Positions 59,708-64,000 of a stretch of DNA of 64,000 nt are shown here, in pieces. The position numbers and the translations under genes were made by a program. The first letter of the stretch is position 1. The number at the start of each line of letters is the position of its first letter. Source of the stretch: Microplitis mediator (Eukaryota; Arthropoda; Insecta; Hymenoptera; Braconidae); the NCBI RefSeq assembly GCF_029852145.1, contig NC_079972.1, positions 7,389,795 to 7,453,794 of the forward strand, written 5' to 3'. The notes under the pieces are model-generated. The model searched no databases. It was not told the DNA's origin and was given only the letters and a program-made list of their open reading frames with translations.

Positions 59708-59822
59708 TTAACATAGCCCGCTAGATATTTTTGAGGGGATTTATTTTAAGTCCCCAAAGACCCTCGAAACGTAACATGGGGTAATCTCGTCCGGAACACC
59801 CTCTGCGATCATCCCTTAAGTT
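59708..59822. repeat. Satellite remnant between two insertions
   Basis: Remainder of the unit split by the piggyBac-like element, up to ...CCCTTAAGTT, where the LTR retrotransposon starts. Confidence 0.85.
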
Positions 59823-60052
59823 TGTTATGTCCAAATAATTTTTTTTCATTTTTATAATTATTTAAAATAATTATTTCTGAGCTCCTCTTTGAAAAGCGCG
59901 CGAAAACGCAGCGTCAGCTTTTTCACCTTTTTATGCGGCAAAGAATAGTGGGAAGACACCTGCAATAAGTTTAACGAATAAATAATAAACTGTTGTCACT
60001 TTCCACCAATGACAATGATTATAAATTCCCCATCAAATCACCAACCAAAGTT

Positions 60053-60061
60053 TATAAAAAG
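60053..60061 (+). promoter_or_regulatory. TATA box of the LTR
   Basis: TATAAAAAG, about 90 bp before the first stem-loop. It places the transcript start near 60080-60090, so R and U5 would span most of the remaining LTR. Confidence 0.5.
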
Positions 60062-60142
60062 CCTGAGCACCCATAGCTCAGGGCTAGTCGGTTCATAAAA
60101 CTTACGGTCCGCGAATATTCGAACGTCGAAATTTCGTGTACT

Positions 60143-60353
60143 CTTATTGCAGGAATCCGCCCTAGGCGTTGAAAAGTCAATAAGAGGATTTTTGCGTTGA
60201 AAAGTCAATAGGGCACTTCTTAAATAATCTAGGCTAATTCTTATTGCAGGAATCCGCATCTGCGTCGAAAAGTCAATAAGAAATAGTCAAAGATTGCTAA
60301 ATTCTATTAACCTTACTGCAGGAATCCGCCCTAGGCGTCGAAAAGTCAGTAAG
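60143..60353 (+). repeat. Three stem-loop repeats in the LTR leader
   Basis: Copies at 60143-60184, 60240-60280 and 60312-60353 share GCAGGAATCCGC and CGAAAAGTCA (TGAAAAGTCA in the first) and are closed by a 7-bp stem. In copies 1 and 2 the stem is CTTATTG/CAATAAG; in copy 3 it is CTTACTG/CAGTAAG, a matching change on both sides. A partial copy lies at 60188-60212. Confidence 0.75.
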
Positions 60354-61138
60354 GGATTTAAATTTTTATATTACAAATCCTCAAATATTGATCTAAAATT
60401 CGATCTGACGCAACTGTAGTAATCGTTCGTCTAGTACAATATTTGTCGGATTATAAAAACCATCCGGTACGATCGAACCAGTGACGCAAATCACGTGAAT
60501 TTGCGATTCCATCTCGTGCCGAGTTAATTTGCGCATAAAACCACTTTTCGGGTGTGAAAAAGGACGCATTAAAAATAAATTGAAATCTTATAAAAATATC
60601 TGTTAAGGATAAATAATCCTATAATATAAATTAAATATAAAGTTGTGAAAACTTAGAGTGAACAAGTGACGTTCAGTAAAAACGTTGTAATTTGAAATAA
60701 TTAATAAAAGATCAAGTTCATCACTTCAACCTTGCGGTTTCATTCGAAAGTAGTACATAAGATATCATCCTACCAACCCAGCCGCACCCATTCTACCAAC
60801 CCTCAGGAAGGTCGAGTGAGCTGTTTAGTCCTGGAGGGATAATAGCTGCCGCACTAGAAGAATTGACATCGAAAGGTAGGTGAAAGAACTATTTTTCTAT
60901 CATCATAAAATACTTTGGCTTAAACAAGAGCACCAGTCTCTTTGGAGACGTTTGGGTTCTTAATTTTCGAAAAGATCCACTATAAATAATAAATTATAGG
61001 AAGATAATTTCTTCCTCGTATTCTTTATTGTTGTCCGCACCCTCCAACCCGCTTGTCCAAAAATTACTATCGCCACCAAAGGGAGAAATTCCGGATAAAT
61101 AATTGAAAATTAAGCGGCGGACATAACATAAAGAACAC

Positions 61139-61157
61139 TGGTGGCAGCGGTGGGATT
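61139..61157 (+). other. Primer-binding site, tRNA-Leu type
   Basis: TGGTGGCAGCGGTGGGATT is complementary over 19 bases to the 3' end of eukaryotic tRNA-Leu(AAG), ...AATCCCACCGCTGCCA plus CCA, as I know it from animal genomes. The distance of 10 bp from the LTR is normal. Confidence 0.75.
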
Positions 61158-61668
61158 TTCGGAATTAAAAGTCCTTCTTTTTGAGCCACAGGTATCATTT
61201 TTCTACCAATTTTGAGATTAAAGGTAGATTTGTGGTCATTTTCCTATTTTCAAAATTTTAAAAATTTTCAAAATTATATTTTCGTGGCATTTTTGAAAGT
61301 GCCACACCCTGTCTTCGTGGACTTGCCACACCTTAACGGTTAGCAACTCCACGTATTGCGAACTCAGCGTTTTCTGCCCCTCAATCGAGTTGCGAAACAC
61401 CTGAGTTCATAGTCCGCGACTTCGCGATCAAACCGCAGAGTCAGCGAAAAGTCAAACATCGACTTTATTGTCCCAGCTTTGAGCTGTGGAAAGTAACTCT
61501 TTCTCTCTCTTTCTGACTAAGTCAGCAATCTACATTTCGAGTTTAACGACTCATAAAATTGTCGCTTCACCATCACCTTAGGGTGTGGTCACCACCATTA
61601 CTCGTAGTAGACAACACCGGAGGCGAAGAAATCTAACGCCTCCCCCAGCTCACGGCTTACAAGCAGAA
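61158..61668 (+). other. Retrotransposon leader before gag
   Basis: Untranslated; a stop in the gag frame at 61579-61581 precedes the first ATG used. Contains CGCAGAGTCAGCGAAAAGTC, echoing the GAAAAGTCA word of the LTR stem-loops. Packaging signals would be expected here but are not identifiable. Confidence 0.6.
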
Positions 61669-62946
61669 ATGCCTGATAACGAGAGACCCCTCATCCGGCT
61701 CGATGCTACTCTGCACGATGCAAACACCCCACCAACCCAGTACGATATGGCCAAAGATCTCTATCGAGAGCTACCTAAATTTAACGGTGAAGGCCCAAAT
61801 TGCGAACAAGATTTCAGAGAATTTGACGCAATCGTACGAAGCTGGGTACCATGCATCCTCCCAGACCACCATGACATGTTCGTTGCAAAAATCGCGAAGA
61901 GAATTTCGGGTCGTGCTAAGAGCATCATTGAATACACTCCGATTCACAGCGTTGAAGAACTTCTCGACGCTCTGGGAGAGAGGTTTCGCCACGGCGATCC
62001 AGCTCTTATCTGGCACAAACGTCTAGCTGCAGCGTCCCCAAAGGACGGGGAAACTATCGAAGACTTCTATTTCAGGTTACGCAAGATGATCAAAGGCCTG
62101 GAAGCTGCACTCCCGGCAGAAAATCGAGACGCCATCATGTCGCAGCAAGAAAAGGTTGCATTCGATCTCCTTTATTCCGCTTTGCCTGACCTTCCAAAAT
62201 GTCTTGCGCGTCTAAAAAACCCCAGAACGCTGGAAGAGCTTTACAAGGCGATTAAAGAAGAGCGAACTCGCGAATGTTTGCGGCCTGCTCGGAAACGCGA
62301 TTCTAACGAGTTTTCACGTAATCCTCATAAAGACCGTCGAGACTATGACCAAGACTATAACAGACGCTACCCGAGAGACGACTATCAGAGACCTCGTCGG
62401 GATTATGACGATTTCGACGATCGTAGAGAGATTAGAGGGCGAACATTTAGTTACTCTAAAAATAACCACAGACAGAGTAAATATGACACAGACGACGAAG
62501 ACAGTGTAGACTCTGACGACAGTGCAGAGTCCGCAGACTACTTAACTTACGCTTACACCTCAAGTAAAGGGGGACGCATTCAGAACCGGGACGATGATTT
62601 GACTCCACGAACGTACAAGAAAAGCCCTCCACGTTCACGTACAGATGAGCAAGTTCCAGCCAGACAAAAGACTGTGACGTTTGATCCTGATGACATAGAC
62701 ACTGAAAAACTGGAGCACCTGAAACTAAACGCTCCATGTTGCGACTGTCCGTTCTGCCCTCACCGCGATTCGAATAAATCCGCCCCAAGAAAAAACAACG
62801 ACGATCATTTAAACTTAATGGGCGCTCGACAGGCCGAGGCGACTGCGAGTATGCCCCGCGAGCCTCGCCGATCCACGAGTGTCCAGCAGAGGCCTCAGAC
62901 CGCGAAGGAATTCAAAATCCTTCAACGCCCGAAGCCCTCGCACTAG
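61669..62946 (+). CDS. gag: Gag polyprotein of the LTR retrotransposon
   Basis: 425 codons from ATG 61669 to TAG 62944-62946; the frame is open from 61582, so a non-ATG start is possible but ATG is preferred. Residues about 30-215 have the composition and spacing of a Ty3/gypsy capsid (PKFNGEGPNCEQDFREFDA, AKRISGRAKSII, ALGERFRHGDP..., FYFRLRKMIKG). It should form the particle shell around the genomic RNA. Residues about 215-300 are Arg/Asp/Tyr-rich (RDYDQDYNRRYPRDDYQRPR), probably RNA-binding. Instead of a standard CCHC knuckle there is a compact cysteine cluster CCDCPFCPH at about 357-365. Two slippery heptamers lie in its 3' part. The frame is intact and far more G/C-rich than the surroundings, consistent with a young copy. 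Confidence 0.85.
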   Translation: MPDNERPLIRLDATLHDANTPPTQYDMAKDLYRELPKFNGEGPNCEQDFREFDAIVRSWVPCILPDHHDMFVAKIAKRISGRAKSIIEYTPIHSVEELLDALGERFRHGDPALIWHKRLAAASPKDGETIEDFYFRLRKMIKGLEAALPAENRDAIMSQQEKVAFDLLYSALPDLPKCLARLKNPRTLEELYKAIKEERTRECLRPARKRDSNEFSRNPHKDRRDYDQDYNRRYPRDDYQRPRRDYDDFDDRREIRGRTFSYSKNNHRQSKYDTDDEDSVDSDDSAESADYLTYAYTSSKGGRIQNRDDDLTPRTYKKSPPRSRTDEQVPARQKTVTFDPDDIDTEKLEHLKLNAPCCDCPFCPHRDSNKSAPRKNNDDHLNLMGARQAEATASMPREPRRSTSVQQRPQTAKEFKILQRPKPSH

Positions 62947-64000
62947 TAATCGGTAAAGGTCCGAGAGTCTGGATGAGATCTCCAGACCTCTCCCAGGGTG
63001 GTTGCGAAGTTTTATTGGATACAGGTTCTGACCTGAACCTCCTTTGTATCGACGCTCTGGGGGATGACACCATCTTTTACCCCGAAAACGGAGGTAAAGT
63101 GGGCGGCATAGCGACCAGCAGTATGCCAATCATCGGAACTGTGACACTCAACGTCTTTGAAGTAGATGTCTGTTTCCAGGTTGTACCCAGATCACCTGGA
63201 GGTTACCCGGGTATCCTTGGAAACGAATTTTTCATCAAAGAACGAGCTGGCATTTCCTTTTATTGGAATACGTTGGTCCTCAAAAATCGACCTACCCGTC
63301 CTATCCCTTTTACGATGGAAGACGACCTTGACGGAGGTTATATCCTGTCCTTAGGGACAGGTCCAAAAATTTTTGACTCGTGTAATTCCCTTCATGGAGA
63401 ATTACAATGCTTTCTCGTGGATACAGGGGGGGATGTCTGTTTGATAAATTCTTCAGCCCTTAAACCCGAAATTAGAGTGGATCGTGGTGACACGATGCTA
63501 CTCCGTGGTTTGAATGGGCATCCCATGGAGACGATCGGTTCTGTCGAACTGAAAGTTTTGGGATCCAAAATTCGATTTCACGTTTGTGAAGGTAATTTAC
63601 CCTTCAATGGCGTGGGCATTTTGGGAAACAACTTTTTGAGAAAAGAGCAAGCAGAAATCTCATATCATCACCAGTCTCTGAACTTATTCTCGCGACCTTC
63701 CCGACCTCTATGCTTCAGCCTAGGGGTACAGCCATCTCGTTCGTATGTCATTCCACCCCGTATGCGAATGTCTGTCTCCGTACCTGTCTTGAATCCAAAA
63801 ATCGGACAAGGCTACCTCCGTAAGATTCCTCTTAAAGAAGGACTCTTAATGGGTGAAGCCGTTGTTTCTGTGGATGATGGCCAGGCGATGTGTATGGTGA
63901 TCAACACAACATCTGACCCAGCGAAAATCGAGATAGAACCCCAAATGCTTGAAGAATTTGAATTCGATCACTTAGATCCATCTGACGAATACTCTGATAC
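62778..64000 (+). CDS. pol: Pol polyprotein, N-terminal part with two protease-like domains (partial)
   Basis: Open in the -1 frame relative to gag from 62778 to the window end, overlapping gag by about 150 bp. The first retropepsin-like domain has LLDTGSDLN (Asp codon 63018-63020) and, about 65 residues on, GILGNEFF. A second has FLVDTGGDV (Asp codon 63420-63422) and GVGILGNNFL at similar spacing. The protease should cut Gag and Pol inside the particle. After the second domain comes a linker typical of Ty3/gypsy Pol (YVIPPRMRMSVSV... to LEEFEF). Reverse transcriptase, RNase H and integrase would follow beyond 64000. Most Ty3/gypsy elements have one protease domain that works as a homodimer; two in tandem is unusual. 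Confidence 0.8.
   Translation, partial: MRPKKKQRRSFKLNGRSTGRGDCEYAPRASPIHECPAEASDREGIQNPSTPEALALVIGKGPRVWMRSPDLSQGGCEVLLDTGSDLNLLCIDALGDDTIFYPENGGKVGGIATSSMPIIGTVTLNVFEVDVCFQVVPRSPGGYPGILGNEFFIKERAGISFYWNTLVLKNRPTRPIPFTMEDDLDGGYILSLGTGPKIFDSCNSLHGELQCFLVDTGGDVCLINSSALKPEIRVDRGDTMLLRGLNGHPMETIGSVELKVLGSKIRFHVCEGNLPFNGVGILGNNFLRKEQAEISYHHQSLNLFSRPSRPLCFSLGVQPSRSYVIPPRMRMSVSVPVLNPKIGQGYLRKIPLKEGLLMGEAVVSVDDGQAMCMVINTTSDPAKIEIEPQMLEEFEFDHLDPSDEYSD
62790..62814 (+). promoter_or_regulatory. Two candidate -1 ribosomal slippery sites
   Basis: AAAAAAC at 62790-62796 and TTTAAAC at 62808-62814 are both canonical X XXY YYZ heptamers and both are in register with the gag codons (A AAA AAC; T TTA AAC). 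A -1 slip at either enters the open pol frame. A G/C-rich stem (CGAGGC at 62835-62840 with GCCTCG at 62862-62867) lies downstream at a longer spacing than usual. Confidence 0.65.

Larger units (their letters stand above)
59823..61128 (+). mobile_element. 5' LTR of a Ty3/gypsy-type retrotransposon
   Basis: Starts TGTTATGTCC and ends GGACATAACA, inverted ends of TG...CA type; 1306 bp. A TATA box is at 60053-60061 and AATAAA at 60703-60708. The region after the presumed start contains three stem-loop repeats (60143-60353). The end is followed after 10 bp by a primer-binding site. Only this LTR is in the window, so the target duplication cannot be checked. Confidence 0.85.

Noticed and set aside
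62456..63129. Minus-strand reading frames opposite gag and pol
   Set aside because: Shadows of the real plus-strand frames; G/C-rich codon use keeps them open.

Overview
The window looks like A/T-rich nuclear DNA of an insect. Evidence: spliced exons with GT-AG junctions, insect-type transposons (hAT, Tc1/mariner-like, piggyBac-like, Tigger), a Ty3/gypsy-type LTR retrotransposon, long microsatellites and a large satellite array. There are no operons or bacterial signals. A hymenopteran, perhaps a parasitoid wasp, is my guess and is not proven by the sequence. Almost all of the 64 kb is repeat; host coding sequence is under 1.5 kb.

Region 1 (1-23.3 kb). The last two coding exons of an unidentified host gene (4736-5067 and 22232-22422) flank a 17.2 kb intron. 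They join in the same phase and end in a run of 11 histidines and a stop. The intron is packed with transposons nested up to four deep. An old element (6706-17825) was split by two later insertions (6799-11267 and 11316-17202), and these in turn hold others.

Region 2 (23-33 kb). A compact 105-codon gene with a 5'UTR intron (26902-27219) is flanked by a diverged direct repeat. A foldback element follows, interrupted by a 1.1 kb solo LTR. A possible terminal exon lies at 32484-32769.

Region 3 (33-46 kb). Retroelement-like DNA carries more nested elements. It is followed by the decayed pseudogene of a protein family I recall from arthropods, a nearly complete but broken hAT transposon with exact 8-bp target duplications (40120-43290), a 1.8 kb minisatellite-armed element (43359-45171) and a dead Tigger-type transposase fragment on the minus strand.

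Region 4 (46.5-59.8 kb). A satellite of about 142 bp per unit, with a recently duplicated 993-bp block, is interrupted by a 4.2 kb non-satellite stretch and by a piggyBac-like element in a TTAA site.

Region 5 (59.8-64 kb). The 5' half of an LTR retrotransposon: a 1306-bp LTR with three stem-loop repeats, a tRNA-Leu primer site, gag, two slippery heptamers in the gag frame, and a pol frame that begins with two protease-like domains. It runs off the window.

The most striking pattern is a group of at least a dozen non-autonomous elements with short inverted ends (CCC...GGG, CACGG or CACTGAGAG types) and mostly 2-bp A/T target duplications. Their two arms are short tandem repeats that are themselves palindromic. 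Many carry a central RNA-polymerase-III-like module: tRNA-like in most, 5S-rRNA-like in one. Arm sequence differs between subfamilies while the layout is kept. I do not recognise this as a described superfamily.
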